Below are positions 42,607 to 51,585 of a stretch of 64,000 nucleotides of DNA, piece by piece. Position 1 is the first letter of the stretch; each line of letters starts with the position of its first letter. The notes under the pieces are model-generated. The model was given only the letters and a program-made list of their open reading frames with translations, was not told the origin of the DNA and made no database searches. Both the position numbers and the translations under genes were made by a program. This DNA is from Nocardiopsis coralli (GTDB lineage: Bacteria; Actinomycetota; Actinomycetes; Streptosporangiales; Streptosporangiaceae): assembly GCF_014892575.1 (NCBI RefSeq), contig NZ_JADBGI010000005.1, forward strand, positions 248,001 through 312,000, read 5' to 3'.

Positions 42607-43604
42607 CCCCCACCCAGCTCCGGGCGTTCTCCGCCGTCGCCCGCCTCGGTTCGGTCAAGGAGGCCGCGCACGACCTCGGCGTCTCCGAGGCCGCCGTGTC
42701 CCTGCACGTCGGCAAACTCCGCAAGCTCTTCGGCGACCCGCTGTTCTCCCGCACCGCGGCCGGGCTCGCCTTCACCCCCGGAGGTCTGCGCCTGGCCGGG
42801 CGCGCCGCCGACATGCTGGGCCTGCACGACCGCACCCTCACGGAGGTCACCCGCGCCCGAGGCGGCGAACGCGTGCTGCGTGTGGCCGCCTCCAGCCTGT
42901 TCGCCGAGTACGCCGCCCCGGGCCTCATCGAACAGTTCGTGGGCCGCGCCGACGACCTCAACGTCGAACTCAGCGTGCACGACCCCGAGGAGCTCCCCTC
43001 CCTGCTCGCGCAGCGGGCCGTCGACGTCGCCGTCGGGGCCGAGCTCCCCGGCGGTGGGGGAGCGGAAGCGGGGCCGAGGCCCGGATCGGAACCCGGGACG
43101 GCGCCCGTCACCGCGGCACGAACCGTGCTCGACTTCCAGATGGTCACCGTGCTCGCGCCCCGCCACCCCCTGGCCCGCCGCCGCGTGGCCGCCTCCCGCC
43201 TGCGAGAACACACCTGGTTGCTGGGGCCCTCGGCCAAGGCGCGGTGCGGGCTCGTCCCGTCGATCCTGCGCCGTTTCGGGGTGCCGGCCCACCGGCAACG
43301 GGTCTTCCAGAGCCACGCCGCCGCCCTCGACCGGGTGCGGCAGGGCGAGGGCATCGGGCTCGCCCTCGGGTTCGCCGTCTCACGGGACCTGGCGTCGGGG
43401 TCCCTGGTCACGCCGTCGGGGCCGCCGGTGCGCACCCCGGGTTCCTGGGCCGCGACGACCCTGGAGGAGGACGGGGTGCCCGGTGTGGCGGCCGAGTTCG
43501 TCCGGTTCGCCACGACCGCCCGCGCCACCCAGGCGATGCTGCGCGGGACGGGGGTTCCGGTGGGGCACTTCCGTCCGGCCGTGCACATCACCCTGTGGAG
43601 CTGA
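42603..43604 (+). CDS. LysR-family transcriptional regulator
   Basis: The 333-residue protein has the N-terminal winged helix (TPTQLRAFSAVARLGSVKEA, SEAAVSLHVGKLRKLFGDPL) and a C-terminal effector domain. Its tail converges on coxE, the last gene of the CO dehydrogenase operon. In mycobacteria a LysR protein (CutR) controls the CO dehydrogenase genes, so this may be the operon's regulator; that is inference. GTG 42603 has GAGGAGC upstream. A Gly/Pro loop at about residues 150-175 is longer than usual. Confidence 0.86.
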   Translation: MTPTQLRAFSAVARLGSVKEAAHDLGVSEAAVSLHVGKLRKLFGDPLFSRTAAGLAFTPGGLRLAGRAADMLGLHDRTLTEVTRARGGERVLRVAASSLFAEYAAPGLIEQFVGRADDLNVELSVHDPEELPSLLAQRAVDVAVGAELPGGGGAEAGPRPGSEPGTAPVTAARTVLDFQMVTVLAPRHPLARRRVAASRLREHTWLLGPSAKARCGLVPSILRRFGVPAHRQRVFQSHAAALDRVRQGEGIGLALGFAVSRDLASGSLVTPSGPPVRTPGSWAATTLEEDGVPGVAAEFVRFATTARATQAMLRGTGVPVGHFRPAVHITLWS

Positions 43605-43656
43605 GCCCTCGGGGATCGACGTTTTCGCGCTGTCCCTCGAGAGCACTCTCACGCCC

Positions 43657-44958
43657 TCACGGCCGGGGCGCGCCCGGCGGCCTGCGGAGGTCCGCCACGG
43701 CGGCGACGACCTCCCGCAGGGCCGCGAACGTGTGCGCGGGCAGGAAGACGTCGCAGTGGGGCAGCGCCGCCGCCATGCCCCCGGTCCGCGGCTCGAACCC
43801 CCGGGCCGCGGCTCGGGGGTTGGCCCACACCACGCGGTGCGCGCGCCGCCGCAGCCGGGCCATCGCCGCCGCGGTGTCCTCGGGCGGGCCGGCGTCCCAG
43901 CCGTCGGAGAGCACCAGCACCACTGCGCCGCGTAACGCCGCACCGTGGCGGGAGGCGAGGAGTTCGCGCACGCTCCCGGCGATGCGGGTGCCCCCGAACC
44001 GGTCGGTGACAGCCTCGGACGCCCGTTCCAGTGCGGCATCGGCGTCGCCGTGGGCCAGCACCGGGGTCAGCCGGGTCGGACGGGTGGCGAACGCGAAGGC
44101 CTCCGCGCGGGCGGGGGAGCGCACGAGCGCGCGCATGAGGTGCATGTGGGCGGCCGACTGCGTGCGGACGGACTCGCTCACGTCGCACAGCACCACGACC
44201 CGTCTGGGACGGCGGACCCGTTTCTGCCGGGCCAGTTCCCAGGGTTCCCACCCGGTGCGCCGGGCCCGGGCGAGGGTGGCACGCAGGTCCACGCGGGCGC
44301 CGCCGCGTCCCGGACGCCGGCGCCGGGCCCTGCGCCGCGGCAGGTGGGGAACGGCGCCGGCGAGCCAGGTTCCGAGCTGGGCGGTCTGCGCGTCGGAGAG
44401 CGTTTCGAACGGTTCCTGCGCCAGCGTCTCCTGTTCGGTCGCCGACAGTGCCACACGGGCGGGGGACGGTGGTCCGTGCGGGGCCGGGGTCGCCCAGGGC
44501 AGGGGTGCGCGCCCGCGTCCGCGCACCGGGCGGCCGTGCCCTGCGTCCCCCGCGCCCGGCTCGCCCGTGGTGCCGCCCCCGGTGCCCTCGGAAACGCCGT
44601 CGGGGCGGGACCGGGTGCGGACGGAGGACGGGGGGTTCCGGGGCCCGTCGGCCGGAACCGCCTCCCCGAAGACCTCCGCGAAGACCGCGTCGAACGCCGG
44701 GAGGTCCTCGGAGCGCCGCACCAGACAGATGCGGGTGATCCAGTAGAGGTGTCCGGAGGTGCGCGGGGTCCCTGGGGTGGTCGGGGACGCCGGAACGCTC
44801 GGATGCGCCGGCGTGCCCGGGACCTCTGCGTTCCCCGCGGCCAGCGCGCGGGTGAGTGTCGCTGCGGCGGAGAGGTCGACCCGCACCCCGCGCCTGCGGA
44901 GCTTCTCGGTCAGCGCCGCGGCGAACGCGGCCCGGTCCACGCCCGCGAGCAGGGTCAC
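43657..44958 (-). CDS. coxE: CoxE-like VWA-domain protein
   Basis: The 433-residue protein has an N-terminal helical part and a C-terminal von Willebrand A domain with MIDAS motif LCDVSESVRTQ and VLSDGWDAG. It is of the CoxE type, which with the MoxR-like CoxD ATPase matures the copper-molybdenum site of CO dehydrogenase. Codon TTA for Leu (43933-43935, in GAALRGAVV) is one of only two TTA codons I found in the genes of this window. GTG 44958 lies seven bases after the stop of coxG. It is the last gene of the operon. Confidence 0.85.
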   Translation of the reverse strand: MTLLAGVDRAAFAAALTEKLRRRGVRVDLSAAATLTRALAAGNAEVPGTPAHPSVPASPTTPGTPRTSGHLYWITRICLVRRSEDLPAFDAVFAEVFGEAVPADGPRNPPSSVRTRSRPDGVSEGTGGGTTGEPGAGDAGHGRPVRGRGRAPLPWATPAPHGPPSPARVALSATEQETLAQEPFETLSDAQTAQLGTWLAGAVPHLPRRRARRRRPGRGGARVDLRATLARARRTGWEPWELARQKRVRRPRRVVVLCDVSESVRTQSAAHMHLMRALVRSPARAEAFAFATRPTRLTPVLAHGDADAALERASEAVTDRFGGTRIAGSVRELLASRHGAALRGAVVLVLSDGWDAGPPEDTAAAMARLRRRAHRVVWANPRAAARGFEPRTGGMAAALPHCDVFLPAHTFAALREVVAAVADLRRPPGAPRP

Positions 44959-44965
44959 GGCGCGC

Positions 44966-46483
44966 TCACCCCCAGACGGCGTAACCGATGAGGAGGCCCG
45001 TCACCAGCGCGGCGGCCATCGCGAGCACCGGTCGCAGGATCGTCAGACCGGCGCCGGAGACCGCCATGAGGTCCACGGGTTCCGGTTCGGGGGCGGTGAT
45101 GGTGCGCGGCCCGGCCCCGGCCGAGCCGGTCGACGGTCGGCCGGTCGTCCCGTCCTCCTCGGTCCGGGGCGGCTGCGCCTGTTGCGGCTGGTGCCCTGTT
45201 CCGTCGGCGGCTCCGGCCCCACTCGCGATGTCTCCGGCGTCGGCGGACTCGCCGGAACCATCACGACCCGCAGGACCCGCAGGACCCTCGGAGGATGCGG
45301 AACGCGTTCCCGGAGAGGTGTCGGTGTCCCCACCTTCCGAGGACGTCCCGGGGGAGGTGTGGGCATCTGGAGCGCTGGAGGTGTCGGCCGTGCCCGGGGC
45401 GCCTGTGGCGCCTGGGTTGATCGGGATGTTTGTGGCGCCCGGGGAGTTCGCGTTGTCCGAACCGTCGGGCTTGTGGGAGCTGCTGACCAGGTCGGCAGCG
45501 TCGGTCTCGTCGGGGGAGGTGTCGGCATTTGCAGCGCCGGAGGCGTCGGTCTGGCCCTTGGCGCCTACGGCGCTTGTGGCGCTTGTGTTGCTCGCGGCGC
45601 CTGGGGTGCTTGGAGCATGTATGGCGCTTGTGGTGCTTGGGGTCTTTGTGGTGTCGGAGGTGCTCGCGTCACCCGCGTCTGTGGCGCCGGAGGCGCTTGC
45701 GCCGCTCGTGCTGTCCGAGCCGTCGGTCCCCCTGTCGGGCTTGCCGACTGCTTCGGTGGAGGGCCCGGTGCCGGGGGAGGTGTCGGTATCCGCAGCGCCG
45801 GAGGCGTCGGCCGAGCCCATGGCGCCGGAGGCGCCTGTGGCGCTCGTGTTGCTCGCGGCGCCTGTGGCGATCCCGCTGCTCGTTCCGTCCGCGCCACGTG
45901 GCGTGTCTGGGGCCTCTGCGGGGTTGGGGACGCCTGTGGCGCCCGTGGCGCCTACGGCGCTTGCGCGCTCTGGGTCGCCCGCGGGGCTTGGGGCGCCTGC
46001 GGCGCTCGGGACGTCCGGGCCGGCGTCGGCGGTGGCGAGCTCCGCCTCCACTCGCTCCACGAACTGCCCGAGGAGGCGCTCCGACACGTCCTTGATCATG
46101 CCGCCGCCCAGCTGCGCGAGCTTTCCGGTGATCCGCAGGTCGGTCGTGACCGTGACGCCCGTGCGTCGCGGGTCCTGCGGGTCCTGCGCGTCCAGCCGCA
46201 CGGTCACCGTCGCCGCGGCGTTGCCCGCCCCGCGCTCGGCCCGGCCCGACGCCTCCACGACCACCTGCCGCGACTCGGCGTCCTGCTCCAGGAACCGCGC
46301 CGTACCACGGTAGGCGGCCACGACCGGCCCGACCTTGACCTTCACCTTCCCGGAGTAGACGTCGCCGTCCACACCGGTCAGCTGCGCCCCGGGCATGCAG
46401 GGCGCGATCCGCTCCACGTCGGTGAACAGGTCCCACACCCGGTCGGCGGGTGCGGCGACGGTGAACTCGTTGTCGATCCTCAC
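44966..46483 (-). CDS. coxG: CoxG-like SRPBCC protein with long repetitive tail and membrane anchor
   Basis: The 505-residue protein starts with a CoxG/SRPBCC domain (about residues 1-150: VRIDNEFTVAAPADRVWDL, CMPGAQLTGV, LRITGKLAQLGGGMI). A Gly/Ala/Ser/Thr/Asp-rich disordered region of about 300 residues follows, then a single C-terminal membrane helix (about 480-503). CoxG of Oligotropha recruits CO dehydrogenase to the membrane; a C-terminal anchor fits. The tail contains 87-residue repeats and rare codons. GTG 46483 overlaps the MoxR stop (GTGA). Confidence 0.82.
   Translation of the reverse strand: MRIDNEFTVAAPADRVWDLFTDVERIAPCMPGAQLTGVDGDVYSGKVKVKVGPVVAAYRGTARFLEQDAESRQVVVEASGRAERGAGNAAATVTVRLDAQDPQDPRRTGVTVTTDLRITGKLAQLGGGMIKDVSERLLGQFVERVEAELATADAGPDVPSAAGAPSPAGDPERASAVGATGATGVPNPAEAPDTPRGADGTSSGIATGAASNTSATGASGAMGSADASGAADTDTSPGTGPSTEAVGKPDRGTDGSDSTSGASASGATDAGDASTSDTTKTPSTTSAIHAPSTPGAASNTSATSAVGAKGQTDASGAANADTSPDETDAADLVSSSHKPDGSDNANSPGATNIPINPGATGAPGTADTSSAPDAHTSPGTSSEGGDTDTSPGTRSASSEGPAGPAGRDGSGESADAGDIASGAGAADGTGHQPQQAQPPRTEEDGTTGRPSTGSAGAGPRTITAPEPEPVDLMAVSGAGLTILRPVLAMAAALVTGLLIGYAVWG
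45351..45864 (-). repeat. Repeats inside the coxG tail
   Basis: Blocks beginning with GGGGAGGTGT and related sequence start at about 45351, 45513 and 45774 (plus-strand numbering). The last two are exactly 261 bases (87 codons) apart and match closely over about 90 bases. Confidence 0.7.
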
Positions 46484-47442
46484 GTGATGGTCTCCGTAGG
46501 TTCCGATGGGGAAGAAGAAGGGACGAGACCGGGCAGCGCCCCCTGCACGCACTCCCGGTCGTCGGGGGTCTTGACCAGCGCGGACAGCGTGCGAACCACG
46601 TCGTCGCGCACGAGCTCGCCCACACCCAGCGCGCCCAGGGCCGCGACCCAGTCGATCGCCTCGGCCAGCCCCGGAGGTTTGTCCAGGTCCAGGGCGCGCA
46701 CCTCGCCGACGAACGCTGTCGCGGCCTCCACCAACGGCGCACCCGAGGAAGGGACCGCGCGCCGCAGGATCTCCGCTGCCCGCTCCGGCCCCGGGAAGGC
46801 CAACCAGTGGTACAGGCACCGCCGCCGCAGCGCGTCGTGCAGGTCCCGGCTCCGGTTGGAGGTCAGCACCACCACCGGAGGGCGCTCGGCGGTGAAGGTG
46901 CCCAGTTCCGGGACGGTCACCGACGCCTCACCGAGGAACTCCAGCAGCAGCGCCTCGAACTCGTCGTCCGCGCGGTCCACCTCGTCGACCAGCAGGACCG
47001 CCGGGGCCGCGCCCCGGTGGCGCACCGCGCGCAGGATCGGCCGGTCGAGCAGGAACCCTTCGGTGAACAGGTCGGTCTCGGCGGGACGCTCGCCCCGCGC
47101 CTCCGCCAACCGCACCGCCAGCAGCTGCCGCTGGTGGTTCCACTCGTAGAGGGCCTCCGCGGCCGACAACCCCTCGTAACACTGGAGCCGGATGAGCGGG
47201 GAGCCCAGCGCCCCGGCCAGGGCCTTGGCCGCGGACGTCTTGCCGACGCCGGGCTCACCCTCCAACAGCAGGGGCCGCCGGAGGGCCAGTGCCAGGTGGA
47301 GGGCGGTGGCGGTGCCCTCGTCCACGAGGTGGTCACGCTCGGCCAGGAGGGCGCGGACGTGGTCGGGGCTCGCGCTCGTGTGCACGGCCGCTGCGGGCGT
47401 GTGCGCGGGACCTCCGCCCGTGTTCTCCGGCCCGGCGCTCAT
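46480..47442 (-). CDS. coxD: MoxR-family AAA+ ATPase, CoxD-like
   Basis: The 320-residue AAA+ protein has Walker A EGEPGVGKTS (Lys68) and Walker B VLLVDEVDRAD (Asp153-Glu154), with the MoxR feature LQCYEGLSAAEALYEWNHQRQ. CoxD-type MoxR ATPases act as chaperones in assembling the [CuSMoO2] site. It overlaps the upstream XdhC-like gene by ATGA and the downstream coxG by GTGA. ATG 47442 is used. The extreme N-terminus (about 25 residues) is low complexity. Confidence 0.88.
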   Translation of the reverse strand: MSAGPENTGGGPAHTPAAAVHTSASPDHVRALLAERDHLVDEGTATALHLALALRRPLLLEGEPGVGKTSAAKALAGALGSPLIRLQCYEGLSAAEALYEWNHQRQLLAVRLAEARGERPAETDLFTEGFLLDRPILRAVRHRGAAPAVLLVDEVDRADDEFEALLLEFLGEASVTVPELGTFTAERPPVVVLTSNRSRDLHDALRRRCLYHWLAFPGPERAAEILRRAVPSSGAPLVEAATAFVGEVRALDLDKPPGLAEAIDWVAALGALGVGELVRDDVVRTLSALVKTPDDRECVQGALPGLVPSSSPSEPTETIT

Positions 47443-48572
47443 GTGCTCGACCCGTGCTCGTCGGGGTTCCCTGCCCCCGCGCAGCACCCGCCGGGTTCCG
47501 GTTCCCCGAGCTCCTCTTCGGGGGACATCCGGCCCGGAACGCCCGCCAGGACCTCCGGGACGGTGATGACACCCGAGCGGCCCGCGCCCACAGAAGGAAC
47601 GTCCGCACCGGGAGCCTGGTCCGCGCCCCGCCGGGCGTGCTCCGAGGAACCTCCTTGCCCCGACGCATCGGCGTGCCGGTCGCGGCATCCCGGGCAGCAG
47701 AACCACACGTCCGTACCGTCCACGACCAGGTGCGGGGTGCCCGTGTCCACGGTGACCGCCATACCGCACACCGGGTCCACGGCCGTCGCCGGCCCCGGGG
47801 GCTCGGGTCCGACTGCAGCATCCGTGCGGGAGCCCCCGCCGGTGGGCCGCCCCAACGGCACCGGGAGCCCTTCCCGCCGCACCGCCCGCACCAGCTCGGC
47901 CAGGATCGACAGCGCGATCTCGGGGGCGCCCGCCGCGCCGATGTCCAGCCCCGCGGGCGAACTCACACGTTCCCGCTCCTGCTCCGTCAACGCCAACGGC
48001 CCCAGCACCGAGGCCGCACGCCGCGGGCTCGCCACCAGGCCCACGTACCCCACGCCGGCGTCCAGGGCGGCACGCACCGCGCCGGCCTCGTCACCGCCGT
48101 GCACGGCCACCACGACCGCGGTCGCCCCGGACGGTTCCCCGCCCCGGTCCACGACGAAGCCCAGCGGCGGTCCCAGTTCCTCCAGCGCCGCCGCGATCGG
48201 GGAGTCCCCCACGACCGCGATCACCGGATCCGGCAACCGCGGGCGCAGGAAGATCTCCAGCGCCCCGCCCGACAGGCAGGGGTTCACGACCACCCGCGCG
48301 CCGGGGGTGTCGGGGAACGCGCCGCCGTCCTCCGGCACCACCCGCAACAGCACGCTGCTCCGGTCCCGGATCGCCGCCAACGCCGCCTCACGCACCGAAC
48401 CCCGCGCGCACTGCCCGCCGACGAACCCCTCGATCGACCCGTCCGGCAGCACGAGCGCGCCGTCCCCCGCGCGTGCGGGCGCGGGCACCTGCGCCCGCAC
48501 CACCGTGGCCTCCACGAACGGGACCCCGTCCGCGATCAGCTCCTGACCACGACCGGCAAGATCCAGCGCCAT
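47439..48572 (-). CDS. XdhC/CoxF-like maturation protein with C-terminal YHS domain
   Basis: The 377-residue protein has the XdhC N-terminal domain (FVEATVVRAQVPAPARAGD, FVGGQCARGSV) and the Rossmann XdhC C domain (VIAVVGDSPIAAAL, GYVGLVASPRRAASVL, SPAGLDIGAAGAPEIALSIL). These proteins hand the sulfurated molybdenum cofactor to the apoenzyme. Unusually, a YHS metal-binding domain follows (about 264-305: VDPVCGMAV, WFCCPGCRDRHAD), then a Cys-containing tail (GGCCAG). ATG 48572 has GAAGAAGGG upstream. A 151-base gap separates it from coxL. Confidence 0.82.
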   Translation of the reverse strand: MALDLAGRGQELIADGVPFVEATVVRAQVPAPARAGDGALVLPDGSIEGFVGGQCARGSVREAALAAIRDRSSVLLRVVPEDGGAFPDTPGARVVVNPCLSGGALEIFLRPRLPDPVIAVVGDSPIAAALEELGPPLGFVVDRGGEPSGATAVVVAVHGGDEAGAVRAALDAGVGYVGLVASPRRAASVLGPLALTEQERERVSSPAGLDIGAAGAPEIALSILAELVRAVRREGLPVPLGRPTGGGSRTDAAVGPEPPGPATAVDPVCGMAVTVDTGTPHLVVDGTDVWFCCPGCRDRHADASGQGGSSEHARRGADQAPGADVPSVGAGRSGVITVPEVLAGVPGRMSPEEELGEPEPGGCCAGAGNPDEHGSST

Positions 48573-48723
48573 CCCCGGCACCCTTCTTCCACTCGACTCG
48601 TCCACCGGACCCCGGCGGGCCGGACCGAAGCCCCGGCCCGACCGGATCCGCGTCCTCGGGCGGGCCGACCCGCACGCGCGGGCCGCACCGGCCCACGAAC
48701 CCGACCGGCCCGCCACCACCGGC

Positions 48724-51102
48724 TCAGAACGACGGCGTGGCCCGGCCGCGCATCGCGTCCCACACCCGCGAGGGCGTGAGCGGCATGTCTGCGTGGCGCA
48801 CCCCGAACGGCTTCAGGGCGTCGACCACCGCGTTGACCACCGCCGGCGGGGATCCCACCGTCGCGGACTCGCCCACACCCTTCGCACCGATCGGGTGGTG
48901 CGGCGACGGCGTGACCGTGTGCCCGGTCTCCCAGTCGGGGACCTCCAGGGCGGTCGGCAGCAGGTAGTCCATGAACGACCCGCCCAGGCAGTTGCCCTCC
49001 TCGTCGAACGGGATCATCTCCATCAGCGCCATCCCGACCCCGTCGGCCAGACCGCCGTGCACCTGGCCCTCGATGATCATCGGGTTGATGCGCGTGCCGC
49101 AGTCGTCCACGGCCACGAACCGGCGCACCGACACCTGCGCGGTGTCCGGGTCCACGTCCACCACGCACACGTACGCGCCGTGCGGGTAGGTGAGGTTCTC
49201 CGGGTTGTAACAGACCTGCGCCTCCAGGCCGCCCTCGATCCCGTCGGGCAGATCGCCCGCGCCGTGCGCGCGCAACGCGATCTCCTGGATCGTGACGGAA
49301 CGGTCCGGGTCGCCCTTGACCGCGAACGCGCCCTTGGTCCACTCCAGGTCCGTCACGTTGGCCTCGAGCATCCCCGACGCGATGATCCGGGCCTTGTCGC
49401 GCACCTTGCGGGCCACCAGAGCCGCGGCCGCGCCCGACACCGGGGTGGACCGGCTGCCGTAGGTGCCCAGGCCGAACGGGGTGTTGTCGGTGTCGCCGTG
49501 CAGGACGTCGATGTCCTGCGGCGGGATCCCGATCTCCTCCGCGACGATCTGCGCGAACGTCGTCTCGTGCCCCTGGCCCTGCGTCTGCACCGACAGGCGC
49601 ACCACCGCCTTGCCGGTCGGGTGTACCCGCAGCTCACAGCCGTCGGCCATGCCCAGGCCCAGGATGTCCATGTTCTTGCGCGGGCCCGCGCCCACCGCCT
49701 CGGTGAAGAACGAGACGCCGATGCCCATGAGCTCGCCCCGTGCGCGGCGCTCCTCCTGCTCCTTGCGCAGCTCGTCGTAGCCGGAGATACGCAGGGCCTC
49801 CCGCAGCGTCGGCTCGTAGTCGCCGGAGTCGTACACCCAACCCGTCCTGGTCGTGTACGGGAACTGCTCGGGCCGGATCAGGTTCTTGGACCGCAGCGCG
49901 ACCGGGTCCATCTCCAGCTCGTGCGCCAGGCAGTCCACGATGCGCTCCACCAGGTACACGGCCTCGGTGATGCGGAACGAACACGCGTAGGCCACGCCGC
50001 CCGGAGCCTTGTTCGTGTAGACCGCCGTGACCTCGGCGTGCGCGGCCTCTATGTCGTAACTGCCGGTGAAGACCCCGAAGAAACCCGCCGGGTACTTCGA
50101 CGGGGCCGCCTGCGCGTTGAACGCCCCGTGGTCGGCGAGCACGTTCGTGCGGATCCCGAGGATGCGCCCGTCCCTGGTCGCGGCGATCTCTCCGCGCATG
50201 ATGTAGTCGCGCGCGAACCCCGTGCTGACCAGGTTCTCCGAGCGGTCCTCCATCCACTTGACCGGGCGCCCCACGACCAGCGACGCGACGATCGCGCACA
50301 CGTACCCCGGGTAGATGGGGACCTTGTTGCCGAACCCGCCGCCGATGTCGGGCGCCACCACCCGGATCTTGTGCTCGGGCAGCCCCGCCACCATCGCGTA
50401 CAGGGTCCGGTGGGCGTGCGGGGCCTGCGTGGTCGACCACAGCGTCAGGCGGCCCTCCACCGAGTCGAAGTCCGCGACCGCACCGCACGTCTCCATCGGT
50501 GCCGGGTGCACCCGCGGGTAGACCAGGTCCTCGCTCACGACGACGTCCGCGCGCTCGAACACGGCGTCGGTGGCCGCCCGGTCGCCGGTCTCCCAGTCGA
50601 AGACGTGGTTGTCGTCCTTGCCGTCGAGGTCGTCGCGCACCACGGGGCTCCCCGGCTCCAGGGCGCGCCGTGCGTCCACGACCGGGTCGAGCATGTCGTA
50701 CTCGACGTCGATGAGCTCCAGGGCGTCGCGTGCCGAGTAGTGGTCCTCGGCCACCACGAACGCCACCTCCTGGCCCTGGAACCGGACCTTGTCGGTGGCC
50801 AGCACCGCCTGCACGTCGTTGGACAGGGTCGGCATCCACGCCAGACCCTTCTCCGCCAGGGCCTCGCCCGTCACCACCGCCTTCACCTTCGGGTGGGCCT
50901 CGGCGGCCGCGGTGTCGATCGAGACGATGCGGGCGTGCGCCATCGGGGCGCGCAGGATCGCCAGGTGCAGCATGCCCTGCAGCTGCACGTCGTCGACGAA
51001 ACGGCCGCGCCCGCGCACCAGGCGCGGGTCCTCCTTGCGCAGCATCCGGCCGTGCCCGACCGGTTCGGCGGTGCCGGCGGGGGTCTCCTCCACAGCGGTC
51101 AC
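48724..51102 (-). CDS. coxL: Aerobic CO dehydrogenase large (molybdenum) subunit, form I
   Basis: The 792-residue xanthine-oxidase-family molybdoenzyme subunit carries AYACSFR, with Cys374 as the copper ligand. AYxCSFR is the accepted signature of form I (true CO-oxidising) CoxL, which distinguishes it from xanthine dehydrogenases and form II proteins. Cofactor-binding segments GGGFGNKVPIYPG and the C-terminal GAKGVGESATVG with its active-site Glu are present. It catalyses CO + H2O to CO2 with two electrons. GTG 51102 overlaps the coxS stop (GTGA). Confidence 0.95.
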   Translation of the reverse strand: MTAVEETPAGTAEPVGHGRMLRKEDPRLVRGRGRFVDDVQLQGMLHLAILRAPMAHARIVSIDTAAAEAHPKVKAVVTGEALAEKGLAWMPTLSNDVQAVLATDKVRFQGQEVAFVVAEDHYSARDALELIDVEYDMLDPVVDARRALEPGSPVVRDDLDGKDDNHVFDWETGDRAATDAVFERADVVVSEDLVYPRVHPAPMETCGAVADFDSVEGRLTLWSTTQAPHAHRTLYAMVAGLPEHKIRVVAPDIGGGFGNKVPIYPGYVCAIVASLVVGRPVKWMEDRSENLVSTGFARDYIMRGEIAATRDGRILGIRTNVLADHGAFNAQAAPSKYPAGFFGVFTGSYDIEAAHAEVTAVYTNKAPGGVAYACSFRITEAVYLVERIVDCLAHELEMDPVALRSKNLIRPEQFPYTTRTGWVYDSGDYEPTLREALRISGYDELRKEQEERRARGELMGIGVSFFTEAVGAGPRKNMDILGLGMADGCELRVHPTGKAVVRLSVQTQGQGHETTFAQIVAEEIGIPPQDIDVLHGDTDNTPFGLGTYGSRSTPVSGAAAALVARKVRDKARIIASGMLEANVTDLEWTKGAFAVKGDPDRSVTIQEIALRAHGAGDLPDGIEGGLEAQVCYNPENLTYPHGAYVCVVDVDPDTAQVSVRRFVAVDDCGTRINPMIIEGQVHGGLADGVGMALMEMIPFDEEGNCLGGSFMDYLLPTALEVPDWETGHTVTPSPHHPIGAKGVGESATVGSPPAVVNAVVDALKPFGVRHADMPLTPSRVWDAMRGRATPSF

Positions 51103-51584
51103 GACGAGGCCTCCTCACGCTCGGCGCACTCGTGCTCGGCCGCCCAGCGCACCGAACGCACGATCGTGGAGTAACCGGTGCAGCGGCAGATCTGCCCGGA
51201 GATCGCCTCGCGCACCTCCCCCTCCGACGGGTCGGGGTTGCGGTCCAGCAGGGCGCGCGCGGTCATCATCATCCCGGGGGTGCAGAACCCGCATTGCAGG
51301 CCGTGGCACTCCATGAACCCCTGCTGCACCGGGTCGAGCCGGTCGCCGTCGGCCAGGTCCTCGACGGTGCGCACCTCGCGGCCGCCCGCCATCGCCGCCA
51401 GCACCGTGCAGGACTTGACGGGCTCGCCGTCCATCCACACCACACACGTGCCGCAGTTGCTCGTGTCGCATCCCCAGTGGGTCCCGGTCAGTCCGAGGTG
51501 GTCGCGCAGGAAGTGCACCAGCAGCAGCCGGCCCTCGACCTCCCTGGTGACCTCCTCGCCGTTGACGGTGGTCGTCAGCCGCAT
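51099..51584 (-). CDS. coxS: CO dehydrogenase small (iron-sulfur) subunit
   Basis: The 161-residue protein carries two [2Fe-2S] clusters: plant-type Cys39, Cys44, Cys47, Cys59 (GCDTSNCGTC...C) and the helical-domain Cys98, Cys101, Cys133, Cys135 (CGFCTPGM ... CRCTGY). It passes electrons from the molybdenum site to FAD. Length is typical. ATG 51584 comes one base after the coxM stop; its ribosome site is inside coxM. Confidence 0.95.
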   Translation of the reverse strand: MRLTTTVNGEEVTREVEGRLLLVHFLRDHLGLTGTHWGCDTSNCGTCVVWMDGEPVKSCTVLAAMAGGREVRTVEDLADGDRLDPVQQGFMECHGLQCGFCTPGMMMTARALLDRNPDPSEGEVREAISGQICRCTGYSTIVRSVRWAAEHECAEREEASS

Positions 51585-51585
51585 G

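Noticed and set aside
48724-51102. Xanthine dehydrogenase or form II CoxL instead of CO dehydrogenase
   Set aside because: AYACSFR is present, which is the form I CO dehydrogenase signature; subunit order and CoxD/E/G-type genes agree.
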